A stretch of DNA of 64,000 bases from Hafnia alvei (GCF_034424155.1 NZ_CP139992.1:610012-674011), one strand, 5' to 3'; counted from the first letter of the stretch, positions 10,137 through 18,260 are shown. The notes: generated by a model from the letters alone, not told the origin. Numbers and translations: made by a program.

Positions 10137-12134
10137 ATGTCGAATTTAGATCCGCTGTTTGAGTCCATTACTATCAAAAATGTCGAAATGAAAAATCGCT
10201 ATGTGATGGCCCCTATGGGAAATGTGGGCCATGCTGATGCACAAGGTGCTTTCAGCCAAAGCGCGGTAGAGTATTTTGTGGAAAGGGCTAAAGGTGGGGT
10301 AGGTTTAATTATTACTGGACTGTGTGATGTTGCCCCCCACATTGAAGGGATTACGCCAGGCCACATGCCGTTACCGACGTTGAACCCCAATGCTTTTTCA
10401 TACAGTGCCATTGAGATGACAGAGCGGGTGCACGCATGGGGCAGCAAGATTTTCCTCCAATTAACGGCAGGATTTGGCTATTCAGGCAAATCATCGGTGG
10501 CTACAAACCCTGTCGCACCATCTCCTATGTCGAATCGCTGGCAGCCAGAAATTCAGCACCGTGCGTTGGCAAGAAGTGAGATTTATCAGTTTATTGAAGG
10601 CTTTGTGCAAAGCGCCAAAATCGCGCAACAAAGCGGCTTTGATGGTGTAGAGATCCATGCCGTGCATGAAGGTTACCTATTAGATCAGTTTACTATCGCC
10701 TTCTATAACCAGCGACAGGATGAATTTGGCGGCAGCCTCGCCGCACGGCTAAAATTCCCAATAGAAATTGTTAAAGCAATCAAAGCTGCCTGCGGTGAAA
10801 ATTTTCCCGTAGCGCTGCGTTTTAGCCTGAAAAGTTTCATTAAAGATCATCGGCAAGGTGCAGTACCTGGTGAGTCATTTGAGGAAAAGGGTCGCGATAT
10901 CGAAGAGGGGTTACAGGCTGCTAAATTATTAGTCGATGCTGGTTATGACGCGTTGGATGTGGATGTTGGAACCTATGACTCGTGGTATTGGAACCATCCG
11001 CCCATGTACTTCGGCAAGAAGGGTATCTATCTTGAGTTTTCGCGCTTGCTCAAACAGGCAATCAAAGTACCGGTCATTGTCGCTGGTCGAATGGATGACG
11101 ATGCGCTGGCGCGTGAGGCTTTGCTCAACGGTGATTGCGATATGGTGGGGTTGGGGCGTCCGCTGCTAGCCGATCCTGAGTTACCAAATAAAGTTCGTCT
11201 TAATCGCACTGAGGATATTCGTCCGTGTCTTTCCTGCCATGAAGGGTGCATGGGACGATTTGCCCGAGGTGGTCGTCTTAGCTGTGCGGTTAATCCAGCC
11301 TGTGGTCGTGAGGCGATTTATAGCATTACTCCGGCTCTTAAACGCAAGCATATTATCGTTGCTGGCGGCGGTATTGCGGGGATGGAGGCCGCTCGTGTGG
11401 CTGCTTTACGTGGCCATCGCGTTGATCTGTATGAGCAAAATAGCGCTCTGGGGGGCGTTGTTATTCCTGGAGGAATGCCTCCTTTTAAATCTGATGATCA
11501 TGATTTATTGCGTTGGTATCAGCAAACGCTGCTGAATGCCGGTGTAGAAATTCACTTTAATCATAAAGTAACACGCAGTGAACTCCTTTCTATTCAGGCT
11601 GATGCCATCATCATCGCTACTGGGGCGAATCCGATCGTTCCCTCAATCAAAGGATGTGAAAATATCCCAACCTATGCCGCTAGTGATGTATTAATGAACA
11701 CTGAATTAGCCGGGGCGCGTGTGGCAATAATTGGTGCCGGATTGGTGGGGGCCGAATTGGGACTATGGCTCAAACGGTTGGGGCGACAGGTGGTATTGAT
11801 TGAAGCTAGCGCTAATATTTTAGGTGGTAATGCGCTACCCGTAATGAATGCTGATATGTTGACCGATTTGCTGCGTCACGAGCAAGTTGAGATCCATTGC
11901 CAAACTCAGGTCACCGAGATTGTGCCTACAGGCATAATTACTGAGAAGTTAGGTGTAAAGCAGCATTTTGAGGTTGATACCGTTGTTTATGCTGTGGGGT
12001 ATCATAGCGAGAATCGTCTGTGGAATGAAATAAAGGATGACGGATTAGACTGTTATCTTCTAGGCGATGCTAAGCGTGTGAGCAATATTATGTATGCCAT
12101 TTGGGATGCCTATGAGGTTGCGCGTAATCTGTAA
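10137..12134 (+). CDS. FAD/FMN/[4Fe-4S] 2-enoate-reductase-type oxidoreductase (FadH-like)
   Basis: A 665-aa enzyme of the Old Yellow Enzyme family with the three-part layout of FadH and clostridial enoate reductases. The FMN TIM barrel is residues 1-about 350 (APMGNVGHAD, GFDGVEIHAVHEGYLLDQF). The Fe-S cysteines follow (CLSCHEGCMG...LSC). Two dinucleotide-binding folds come last (VAGGGIAGMEAA about residue 408; IIGAGLVGAELGL about 533). It is only distantly related to the adjacent FadH and looks closer to anaerobic enoate reductases. The true substrate, an activated C=C or C=N compound, is unknown. Base composition looks more AT-rich than its neighbours, which may point to transfer. Divergent from fadH; followed by a hairpin. 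Confidence 0.88.
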   Translation: MSNLDPLFESITIKNVEMKNRYVMAPMGNVGHADAQGAFSQSAVEYFVERAKGGVGLIITGLCDVAPHIEGITPGHMPLPTLNPNAFSYSAIEMTERVHAWGSKIFLQLTAGFGYSGKSSVATNPVAPSPMSNRWQPEIQHRALARSEIYQFIEGFVQSAKIAQQSGFDGVEIHAVHEGYLLDQFTIAFYNQRQDEFGGSLAARLKFPIEIVKAIKAACGENFPVALRFSLKSFIKDHRQGAVPGESFEEKGRDIEEGLQAAKLLVDAGYDALDVDVGTYDSWYWNHPPMYFGKKGIYLEFSRLLKQAIKVPVIVAGRMDDDALAREALLNGDCDMVGLGRPLLADPELPNKVRLNRTEDIRPCLSCHEGCMGRFARGGRLSCAVNPACGREAIYSITPALKRKHIIVAGGGIAGMEAARVAALRGHRVDLYEQNSALGGVVIPGGMPPFKSDDHDLLRWYQQTLLNAGVEIHFNHKVTRSELLSIQADAIIIATGANPIVPSIKGCENIPTYAASDVLMNTELAGARVAIIGAGLVGAELGLWLKRLGRQVVLIEASANILGGNALPVMNADMLTDLLRHEQVEIHCQTQVTEIVPTGIITEKLGVKQHFEVDTVVYAVGYHSENRLWNEIKDDGLDCYLLGDAKRVSNIMYAIWDAYEVARNL

Positions 12135-12150
12135 TGTTTAATCTATTTTT

Positions 12151-12180
12151 ACTGCCGATAATTGTCATCGGCAGTAAGCT
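12151..12180 (+). terminator. Terminator after enoate-reductase-like gene
   Basis: ACTGCCGAT / ATCGGCAGT perfect 9-bp stem with a 7-nt loop, followed after a few bases by a T-rich stretch. Confidence 0.7.
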
Positions 12181-12259
12181 AATTTTTCCTTCTGGGCTTT
12201 AAGCCGCGTTATGCGGCAAACTCTCTATTCCTCTAGCCTTTGCTAACTTAGGAATCTTT

Positions 12260-12790
12260 ATGCTGCGTGTTTTATTAGTTATTGATATGCAAAATGGTGT
12301 TTTTGTAAATCCACGCTTTGATAGATTAGGCCGAGTGGAGAGGATAAACCAACTATCACAAGCGGCAGACCGTGTGATTTTCATACGCCATCAAGAAAAC
12401 GATATGCCGGAAAACAGCCCGGAATGGACGTTATTGCCCGAGCTAAACCAGCCCGAAAATAGCCTTTATGTCGAAAAAACGGCCTGTGACGCTTTCTATC
12501 AAACCTCGCTGGCTGATGAGCTCGCCAAAATCAAAGCAGCGCACATCACGATTTGCGGCTGTGCGACCGACTACTGCGTAGATACGACGATAAAAGTCGC
12601 GGCAAGCAACGGATATAAAGTGACTGTTGCCGCCGATGCTCACACCACCGCCAATCGTGGCCCGTTAAAAGCAGAGCAGCTGATTCAGCATTATAACGAA
12701 GTATGGGAAAACCTTATTATTCCTGGAAATGATGTCAGAGTGAAAAGTACTCAGGAAATTTTGCAAGAATGGCGCGAAGGAAATAGCTGA
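12260..12790 (+). CDS. Isochorismatase-fold cysteine hydrolase
   Basis: A 176-aa cytosolic protein of the isochorismatase/nicotinamidase superfamily. The catalytic triad is visible: D9 (LVIDMQNG), K73 (VEKTACDAF) and C106 in the nucleophile loop GCATDYCVDTT, preceded by the expected cis-peptide region. The family hydrolyses amide or vinyl-ether bonds; the specific substrate (for example nicotinamide, a carbamoyl group or a ureido acid) cannot be read from sequence. It is monocistronic, lying between the enoate-reductase-like gene and the ileX element. Confidence 0.88.
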   Translation: MLRVLLVIDMQNGVFVNPRFDRLGRVERINQLSQAADRVIFIRHQENDMPENSPEWTLLPELNQPENSLYVEKTACDAFYQTSLADELAKIKAAHITICGCATDYCVDTTIKVAASNGYKVTVAADAHTTANRGPLKAEQLIQHYNEVWENLIIPGNDVRVKSTQEILQEWREGNS

Positions 12791-12823
12791 GAGACACTTT
12801 TGCGACACTTTTATCCAGATACA

Positions 12824-12850
12824 AAAAAGCCACCTCGAAAGAAGTGGCCT
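12824..12850 (-). terminator. Terminator on the chromosomal side of the ileX element
   Basis: On the minus strand: GCCAC stem with a GAAA loop, then GTGGC and six T residues. It now lies beyond the distal att repeat. It is probably the original ileX terminator, moved away from the tRNA when the element integrated. Confidence 0.75.
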
Positions 12851-12873
12851 AAATTACTGAATCTAAAGCTAAA

Positions 12874-12920
12874 ATTTGGTGTCCCCTGCTGGACTTGAAC
12901 CAGCGACCAAGCGATTATGA
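12874..12920. repeat. Distal att repeat (partial ileX copy)
   Basis: A 47-bp near-perfect copy (one mismatch, position 12882) of 15643-15689, the ileX 3' half from the anticodon to past the CCA. The 5' half of the tRNA is missing, so this is not a gene. A tRNA 3'-end copy at the far end of an insertion is the normal product of integrase-mediated insertion. A short CAAAGTAA/TTACTTT inverted repeat follows at 12925-12957. Confidence 0.9.
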
Positions 12921-13105
12921 ATACCAAAGTAAAGTTTATAAAACAATAAGTTACTTTAGTTTCAACTCCTTGTGCCGTCGAATAGTGGGGAATATGAACG
13001 CATAGTGAATAGCTTTGCTGCCATCAAATCAGATTTCAAGGGTTTAACTCCACTGTTTCTGTGAGATGGTCTGGAGCAAAATCATTATAGATAAAAGGGT
13101 TATCT

Positions 13106-13621
13106 ATGGCTCTACATGGAAAGTTTGTAATCAATGATGCGTATTACTCGCCTTTGTCGTTCCCTGGTGTAGGCACATTTTTAGCGTTTTCTGGTGATGG
13201 TGCTTACCGGAATCACGGGGCGTGTGGAATGATTCCCAAACAGGGGCCAGTACCAGCGGGTAAATACTGGATTGTTGACCGTCCAGGAGGTGGGCTCAAA
13301 TCGCAGATTAATGCCAGCGCTAGAGATATGTACAATCATTATGCCAGCGGCGCTACTTTCAAACATTCTGAGTGGTTTGCACTATGGCGGGATGATTGGG
13401 GAATTGATGATTACACATGGGTAGAGAGTGTGAAGCGTGGTAACTTCCGTTTGCACCCGGGCGTATTATCAGAAGGGTGTATTACTCTCCCGCATGATTC
13501 TGATTTTGCCATGTTGCGCAATGCACTTTTGAGAACTCAGAAAATAGACGTTCCTTGCATGTGGAAACTGAAGGCATACGGCACGGTTGAGGTAATAGTC
13601 AATGGTAAAATATGCCCTTAA
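13106..13621 (+). CDS. DUF2778 (Tlde1-type) L,D-transpeptidase-like toxin candidate
   Basis: A 171-aa protein matching the DUF2778/Tlde1 pattern: a GPVPAGKYWI segment at 47-56 and a catalytic H117...S122-E-G-C125-IT motif, which is the L,D-transpeptidase-like His/Cys centre. Known Tlde1 members are delivered by type VI secretion into the periplasm of target cells and cut or exchange peptidoglycan stem peptides. There is no signal peptide, as expected of a T6SS cargo. The start follows AAAAGGG. The next gene overlaps its 3' end by 20 bp and encodes a multi-pass membrane protein, the usual toxin-immunity order. Family call is strong; the role as a T6SS effector is inferred. Confidence 0.82.
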   Translation: MALHGKFVINDAYYSPLSFPGVGTFLAFSGDGAYRNHGACGMIPKQGPVPAGKYWIVDRPGGGLKSQINASARDMYNHYASGATFKHSEWFALWRDDWGIDDYTWVESVKRGNFRLHPGVLSEGCITLPHDSDFAMLRNALLRTQKIDVPCMWKLKAYGTVEVIVNGKICP

Positions 13622-14123
13622 TTTATTTATCAAATTAGTGCTCTTCGCTGGGGTCATGTTGATTGTTGCTAAGGTAGTTCCTTATGATGGCTTGGTGAAC
13701 TTAATCACCGATCGATTTGACTATGAGAGCGCCAATAAACTTACTAGCTTTATCATGGGCGAGAATGATCCAGAGGCTTGGGAGTCGTTGGGTGATTATT
13801 TCGGTACCCTGATTAATACCTTGATTAGCGTCCCTGTTATGGGTGCGATTATTATTGTTTATGACGTCCTTACTCGCAGTAAAAATCTTGATTGCCTCCT
13901 TAATGAATGGGTTTTAGCAACATTGAGAAGATTTGCGAAACTTTTGGAATTCTCCTTTTTGTTTTGGGGATTATTTCGCATTCTGCCTTATCAATCTTTG
14001 TTCCCAGACAATCAAAATTATTCAACTTTTACTATGACGACAGTCGTGTCTTTTAATCTATTACTGACGATTATTTGCTACTGGTTTATCACGAAGAAAA
14101 CCTCAACCAAAAGAAGTTTGTAA
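13602..14123 (+). CDS. Putative membrane immunity protein for the DUF2778 toxin
   Basis: A 173-aa unrecognised protein with four likely membrane segments at about 7-25, 66-88, 112-130 and 143-163 and a basic C-terminus (KKTSTKRS). It starts inside the last codons of the DUF2778 gene (20-bp overlap), so the two are co-translated. The toxin family acts in the periplasm, and an inner-membrane partner encoded in this position is what an immunity protein would look like. Function is inferred from position and topology only. Confidence 0.65.
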   Translation: MVKYALNLFIKLVLFAGVMLIVAKVVPYDGLVNLITDRFDYESANKLTSFIMGENDPEAWESLGDYFGTLINTLISVPVMGAIIIVYDVLTRSKNLDCLLNEWVLATLRRFAKLLEFSFLFWGLFRILPYQSLFPDNQNYSTFTMTTVVSFNLLLTIICYWFITKKTSTKRSL

Positions 14124-14124
14124 A

Positions 14125-14172
14125 ATGCCAATTCCCACTTATATGTGACTTAAGGACGACGGCGGCTCCGAC
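14125..14172 (+). pseudogene. 5' fragment of an hcp (tssD) gene, broken by nonsense codon and IS
   Basis: Starting at ATG 14125 the frame reads MPIPTYM-stop-LKDDGGSD, then meets the IS end at 14173. Hcp/TssD tube proteins of one enterobacterial group begin M-A/P-I-P-x-Y-L-W-L-K-D-D-G-G, so a TGG-to-TGA change at 14146-14148 and an insertion 24 bases later account for the remnant. Hcp is the T6SS tube subunit and effector carrier, matching the adjacent Tlde1-type pair. The match is from memory over 16 residues. Confidence 0.7.
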
Positions 14173-15381
14173 TGAATCGCCACGGATAATCTAGACACTT
14201 CCGAGCCGTTGATAATACTGGTTTTCGTATTCTGTCGGTGACATCTGATCGCTAGAACCATGCAGACGCTTACTGTTATAAAACATTTCGATGTAATCAA
14301 AAATATCGCTGCGGGCTTCTTCCCGCGTTACGTAGATCTTTTTCTTTATCCGTTCACGCTTCAGCAACTGGAAAAAGCTTTCTGCAACCGCATTATCATG
14401 GCAGTTACCGCGACGGCTCATGCTGCCCTCCAGGCCGTGTGATTTCAGGAACGACTGCCACTCATGGCTTGTGTACTGATTGCCCTGATCCGAGTGAACC
14501 AGCACCTGTTTTTGGGGATTACGCCGCCATACTGCCATCAGCAATGCATTCAGGAAAATGTCCTTTGTCATCCTGGATTGCATTGACCAGCCGATAATTT
14601 TGCGTGAGAACAGATCAACAACCACGGCAAGATACAGCCAGCCTTCGTGGGTCCTGATGTAAGTTATGTCCGTTACCCAACGCTTATCCGGAGTATCTGG
14701 ATTGAACTGTCGCTGGAGCCTGTTGAGCGACACGATACTGGCTTCGCCTTTGCGTGCCCGCGGGCTCCGGTATCCGATCTGAGCCTTTATCCCGACATGC
14801 TTCATCAGTCGCCAGACTATGTTCACTCCGCACTGTTGCCCGCTATCCCGCAGGTCCAGATGGATCTTGCGAAAGCCATAAACGCAACCGGACTCCAGCC
14901 AGAATTGTTTGATCTGCCCGGTCAGCATCTGGTCTTCCTGGTGACGCTGAGAATACGGCTGCTGAAACCAGGCGTAAAAGCCACTGGGATAGCACCCGGC
15001 AGAGTAGACGAACAGGCCAGCAGACGGATAAAGGAGTACCTCAGTCGGACAGCTTTGCGAAGTACGTCGCGGCTTTTTTAATATGTCCCGTTCGTCAGTA
15101 ACCCGCTTCAGCTCCTTCTGGAGTCGGCGGATCTCGGCCTGAGCATCTGACTGTTCTTTATTAGTGGATGAATCCGGACCGTGCTTCTTTATCCAGGCGT
15201 AAAGGCTGTGCGTGGTGATATCGAGACGTGTTGCAACGCTGGAAACAGAATGACCGCGGTCAACAACTTGTTTTACCGCTTCAATTTTAAACTCTTCGGG
15301 ATAACGCTTACCGCTCATAGGCTCCTCTCTTTAAGCCATTTTAAATGACTCTGAGGTGTCTGTTAAACCCGTGGCGATTCA
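14173..15381 (-). mobile_element. IS3-family insertion sequence (IS1397/ISEhe3-like), about 1.2 kb
   Basis: Terminal inverted repeats begin TGAATCGCCACGG at the left (14173-14185) and are matched by CCGTGGCGATTCA at the right (15369-15381). The transposase is on the minus strand. Flanking bases (GAC before, CAG after) show no convincing target-site duplication, which may mean an old insertion or rearranged flank. The element lies in the broken hcp frame. The element name is from memory of the transposase sequence. Confidence 0.85.
14191..15318 (-). pseudogene. IS3-family transposase (OrfA/OrfB), probably damaged
   Basis: Residues 1-about 80 are a normal OrfA: helix-turn-helix (RYPEEFKIEAVKQVV, LDITTHSLYAW) and a leucine-zipper-like coiled coil ending DILKK. 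Residues from about 104 (PSGFYAW) are OrfB with an rve integrase core: WVTDITYI, HSDQGNQYTS, NAVAESFFQLLKRE give the DDE residues. In intact IS3 elements OrfA and OrfB are joined by a -1 ribosomal frameshift at an A6G-type site. Here they read as one frame, and the joining segment (about 82-103) is not family-like. In neighbouring frames the expected RYSFIR and CWPVRLLCRVL segments are still readable, so small deletions have scrambled the junction. Transposition activity is doubtful. Confidence 0.75.
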
Positions 15382-15481
15382 CAGTCAGTGCTTGAAGCAT
15401 GTGAGGGATCGTCATCTGCAAGTTTCAATGATTATGATGATTGGATTAGATTGGCTACAAAAGCGATACACAACAAGCCGT
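15382..15481 (+). pseudogene. C-terminal remnant of an unidentified protein beside the IS
   Basis: Immediately after the IS an open frame reads ...ASFNDYDDWIRLATKAIHNKP and then a stop at 15479-15481. It has the look of a protein C-terminus cut off by the insertion. It may be the end of the disrupted hcp gene, of an extended Hcp-toxin fusion, or of another cargo gene. I do not recognise it. Confidence 0.4.
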
Positions 15482-15605
15482 GACTAGGCTTAAGAGTAAA
15501 CTGATCCCTGCCAGCTGTGGCGAAGCACTATCCGAGGATGCTGGCAGCGAGATGAATAGGGCAGGAAAGCAATTCCTTACCTGACCCAGATTGGATTCAA
15601 AGAAA

Positions 15606-15637
15606 AAGGAGTCAGACGATTTCTCGTCTAACTCCTT
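15606..15637. terminator. Element-borne terminator next to ileX
   Basis: AAGGAGTCAGACGA / TCGTCTAACTCCTT stem (one mismatch) with T-rich flanks on both sides. It lies inside the integrated element just past the tRNA 3' end and would replace the displaced original terminator at 12824. Confidence 0.8.
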
Positions 15638-15642
15638 GTTTT

Positions 15643-15689
15643 ATTTGGTGGCCCCTGCTGGACTTGAACCAGCGACCAAGCGATTATGA
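15643..15689. repeat. tRNA-proximal att repeat
   Basis: The 47-bp repeat partner of 12874-12920, here forming the 3' half of the intact ileX gene. Confidence 0.9.
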
Positions 15690-15721
15690 GTCGCCTGCTC
15701 TAACCACTGAGCTAAGGGGCC
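15646..15721 (-). tRNA. ileX: tRNA-Ile2 (anticodon CAU, lysidine-modified)
   Basis: A 76-nt cloverleaf with encoded CCA: acceptor GGCCCCU, anticodon loop ACUCAUAAU, T-arm GGUUCAAGUCC. The sequence matches E. coli ileX, whose CAU anticodon is converted to LAU by TilS to read AUA. E. coli also has ileX beside mug. The 3' half is the att site of the 12.87-15.69 kb element. Confidence 0.95.
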
Positions 15722-15860
15722 GAGTGGCGGGGATTATAGAGTAAAAGCGGGCATGAGATCCAGTAGCTTTGTGGTGGTTGCGGCTTTTTTGAGCATGGCT
15801 AGATCGTTGTAATTTCTGTAAGATCTCAGTCATTCGTTAATTGAATAGGATGTGAGACAG

Positions 15861-16358
15861 ATGCTTCAGGACATTATAGCTCCCGACCTTCGTGTCATTT
15901 TTTGTGGGATCAACCCGGGATTAAGTTCGGCGCATCAGGGTTTTCATTTTGCTAATCCGACAAATCGCTTCTGGAAAGTTATTCATCTGGCTGGATTCAC
16001 CCAGCGGCAGCTGGCTCCGCAGGATGAGCAGCATCTGTTGGATACCGGCTGTGGTATCACTGCACTGGTTTCTCGCCCAACCGTCACGGCCGCGGAAGTG
16101 ACGCGTGCAGAGCTACGTGCAGGCGGTGACGCGCTTGAGGAGAAGATCCTGCGCTATCAGCCGCAATCTATCGCTATCCTCGGCAAGCAGGCGTACACGC
16201 AGGCATTTGGCGCTCGAAAGGTGGAGTGGGGGCGGCAAGAGAAGGTGATTGGGAAAACTCAAATTTGGGTGCTGCCAAACCCGAGTGGTCTGAGCCGTAT
16301 CACCGTTGATGAATTGGTGGCGAGCTATCGGGTTCTCAATGATGCACTTGGTCGATAA
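15861..16358 (+). CDS. mug: Mug, G/U(T) mismatch-specific DNA glycosylase
   Basis: Mismatch-specific uracil-DNA glycosylase that removes uracil and ethenocytosine opposite guanine. At 165 aa it carries both active-site motifs, GINPGLSS near the N-terminus and NPSGLSR near the C-terminus. The start at 15861 (MLQDIIAP) is chosen because AGGA lies 10 bases upstream and E. coli Mug begins equivalently; a GTG at 15852 is too close to the ribosome-binding site. Convergent with rpoD across a strong terminator. Confidence 0.94.
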   Translation: MLQDIIAPDLRVIFCGINPGLSSAHQGFHFANPTNRFWKVIHLAGFTQRQLAPQDEQHLLDTGCGITALVSRPTVTAAEVTRAELRAGGDALEEKILRYQPQSIAILGKQAYTQAFGARKVEWGRQEKVIGKTQIWVLPNPSGLSRITVDELVASYRVLNDALGR

Positions 16359-16378
16359 GCGATGATGTTTATGCAATA

Positions 16379-16403
16379 AAAAACCCGCACGAGGCGGGTT
16401 TTT
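16379..16403. terminator. Bidirectional terminator between mug and rpoD
   Basis: AAACCCGC / GCGGGTTT stem with an ACGAG loop, A-run before and T-run after. Confidence 0.92.
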
Positions 16404-16427
16404 GTGTTTAACGCGATGTGGAAGAAA

Positions 16428-18260
16428 TTAATCGTCCAAGAAGCTGCGTAATACTTCAGAACGGCTTGGGTGGCGCAGTTTGCGCAGTGCCTTCGCTTCG
16501 ATCTGACGAATACGTTCACGAGTAACGTCAAACTGTTTACCCACTTCTTCCAGAGTATGGTCAGTATTCATATCGATACCGAAACGCATACGCAGGACTT
16601 TCGCTTCACGCGCGGTCAGGCCAGACAGAACGTCACGCGTTGCAGAACGTAGGCTCTCGGAGGTTGCAGAGTCCAGCGGCAATTCAAGCGTGGTATCTTC
16701 AATGAAGTCGCCCAGATGTGAATCTTCATCATCACCGATTGGGGTTTCCATTGAGATCGGCTCTTTTGCAATTTTCAGCACTTTGCGGATCTTGTCTTCT
16801 GGCATCATCATGCGTTCAGCCAGTTCTTCCGGCGTCGGCTCACGGCCCATCTCTTGCAGCATCTGACGGGAAATACGGTTGAGTTTGTTAATCGTCTCAA
16901 TCATATGTACCGGGATACGGATGGTACGTGCCTGGTCCGCGATAGAACGGGTAATCGCCTGACGGATCCACCATGTTGCGTAGGTGGAGAACTTATAACC
17001 ACGGCGATATTCAAACTTATCAACCGCTTTCATCAGACCGATGTTACCTTCCTGGATCAGGTCCAGGAACTGGAGGCCACGGTTGGTGTATTTCTTCGCG
17101 ATAGAAATAACCAGACGTAAGTTCGCCTCAACCATCTCTTTCTTCGCACGGCGTGCTTTAGCTTCGCCGATAGACATACGACGGTTGATGTCTTTAACCT
17201 GCTCGATGGTCAGACCGGTTTCTTCTTCGATCTGATGCAGTTTTTGCAGGCTACGTTCAACGTCTTCACGTACGTCTTTTAGCTTCTCGCCCCATGGCTT
17301 AGCCATAGCCAGCGCTGCTTCGAACCAAGTAGTGTTGGTTTCGTTGCCGGTGAACAGGGTGATGAAGTTTTTCTTCGGCATTTTGCTCTGTTCAACACAC
17401 AGCTTCATGATCAGACGTTCTTGCGTACGAACGCGATCCATCATCTGGCGCATGTTGTTGACCAGATAGTCAAACTGCTTCGGCACTAAACGGAACTGTT
17501 TGAAAACTTCAGAAAGATTCAGAATCTCTTCTGCTGCTTTCGCGTGGCTGCGTCCATGAGTTTTGATCGCTACACGTGTTTTTTCATACTGCTCACGCAG
17601 TTCAGAGAATTTCTGACGCGCCAGTTCAGGGTCGATGCTGTTGTCATCTTCGCTGTCGTCGTCTTCGTCTTCTTCTTCATCGTCGTCATTCAGATCTTCT
17701 GAAGAGAGTTCAGAACCGACGTTGGTCGCGGTTGGCGCCAGATCTTCTTCTGCGTTAGGGTCGACAAAACCGGTAATGATATCGGACAGACGTGCTTCTT
17801 CTGCCTCTACACGGTCATACTGTTCAAGCAGGTAAGTAATTGCTTCTGGGTACTCGGCAACAGAGCACTGAACCTGATTGATACCGTCTTCGATACGTTT
17901 AGCGATGTCGATTTCGCCTTCACGGGTCAGAAGTTCAACGGTACCCATTTCACGCATATACATGCGGACGGGGTCAGTCGTGCGGCCGATCTCGGATTCT
18001 ACGCTTGATAATACCTGCACAGCGGCTTCGGCAGCATCTTCGTCAGCAATGTTTTCTGCCAGCATCAAATCATCGGCGTCAGGTGCTTCTTCCATCACCT
18101 GAATACCCATGTCATTAATCATCTGGATGATGTCTTCGATCTGGTCGGAGTCGACGATATCTTCCGGCAGATGGTCATTGACCTCAGCATAGGTCAGGTA
18201 GCCTTGCTCCTTGCCCTTGGTAACAAGAAGTTTTAGCTGTGACTGCGGGTTTTGCTCCAT
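16428..18260 (-). CDS. rpoD: RpoD, primary sigma factor sigma-70
   Basis: Housekeeping sigma factor, 610 aa. Region 1.1 is at the N-terminus and region 1.2 at about 95-130. The non-conserved insert carries an acidic run ([13 protein letters not shown], about 195-210). Regions 2.1-2.4 include the -10 recognition helix ([15 protein letters not shown]). Region 3 follows, and region 4.2 holds the -35 helix ([22 protein letters not shown]) near the end. It is the last gene of the rpsU-dnaG-rpoD macromolecular synthesis operon. Confidence 0.98.
   Translation of the reverse strand: MEQNPQSQLKLLVTKGKEQGYLTYAEVNDHLPEDIVDSDQIEDIIQMINDMGIQVMEEAPDADDLMLAENIADEDAAEAAVQVLSSVESEIGRTTDPVRMYMREMGTVELLTREGEIDIAKRIEDGINQVQCSVAEYPEAITYLLEQYDRVEAEEARLSDIITGFVDPNAEEDLAPTATNVGSELSSEDLNDDDEEEDEDDDSEDDNSIDPELARQKFSELREQYEKTRVAIKTHGRSHAKAAEEILNLSEVFKQFRLVPKQFDYLVNNMRQMMDRVRTQERLIMKLCVEQSKMPKKNFITLFTGNETNTTWFEAALAMAKPWGEKLKDVREDVERSLQKLHQIEEETGLTIEQVKDINRRMSIGEAKARRAKKEMVEANLRLVISIAKKYTNRGLQFLDLIQEGNIGLMKAVDKFEYRRGYKFSTYATWWIRQAITRSIADQARTIRIPVHMIETINKLNRISRQMLQEMGREPTPEELAERMMMPEDKIRKVLKIAKEPISMETPIGDDEDSHLGDFIEDTTLELPLDSATSESLRSATRDVLSGLTAREAKVLRMRFGIDMNTDHTLEEVGKQFDVTRERIRQIEAKALRKLRHPSRSEVLRSFLDD

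Larger units (their letters stand above)
12874..15689. mobile_element. 2.8-kb genomic element integrated in tRNA-Ile2 gene ileX
   Basis: Bounded by the 47-bp direct repeats at 12874-12920 and 15643-15689. In order it contains a DUF2778 toxin candidate, an overlapping immunity candidate, a broken hcp start, an IS3-family copy, a truncated reading frame and a tRNA-proximal terminator. No integrase gene is visible, so it is a decayed or integrase-dependent element. E. coli has mug and ileX adjacent, with nothing of this kind inside the pair. Non-coding parts: 12921-13105 has a short hairpin and the leader of the toxin gene; 15482-15605 shows nothing recognisable. Confidence 0.85.

Noticed and set aside
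12874..12950. Second tRNA-Ile gene
   Set aside because: Only the 3' half of the tRNA is present; the D-arm and 5' acceptor strand are missing. It is an att copy.
14647..15081. 144-aa plus-strand reading frame inside the IS
   Set aside because: Antisense shadow of the transposase gene, with no ribosome-binding site or recognisable domain.
14150..15400. Target-site duplication of the IS
   Set aside because: The three bases on either side (GAC and CAG) do not match in the same orientation.
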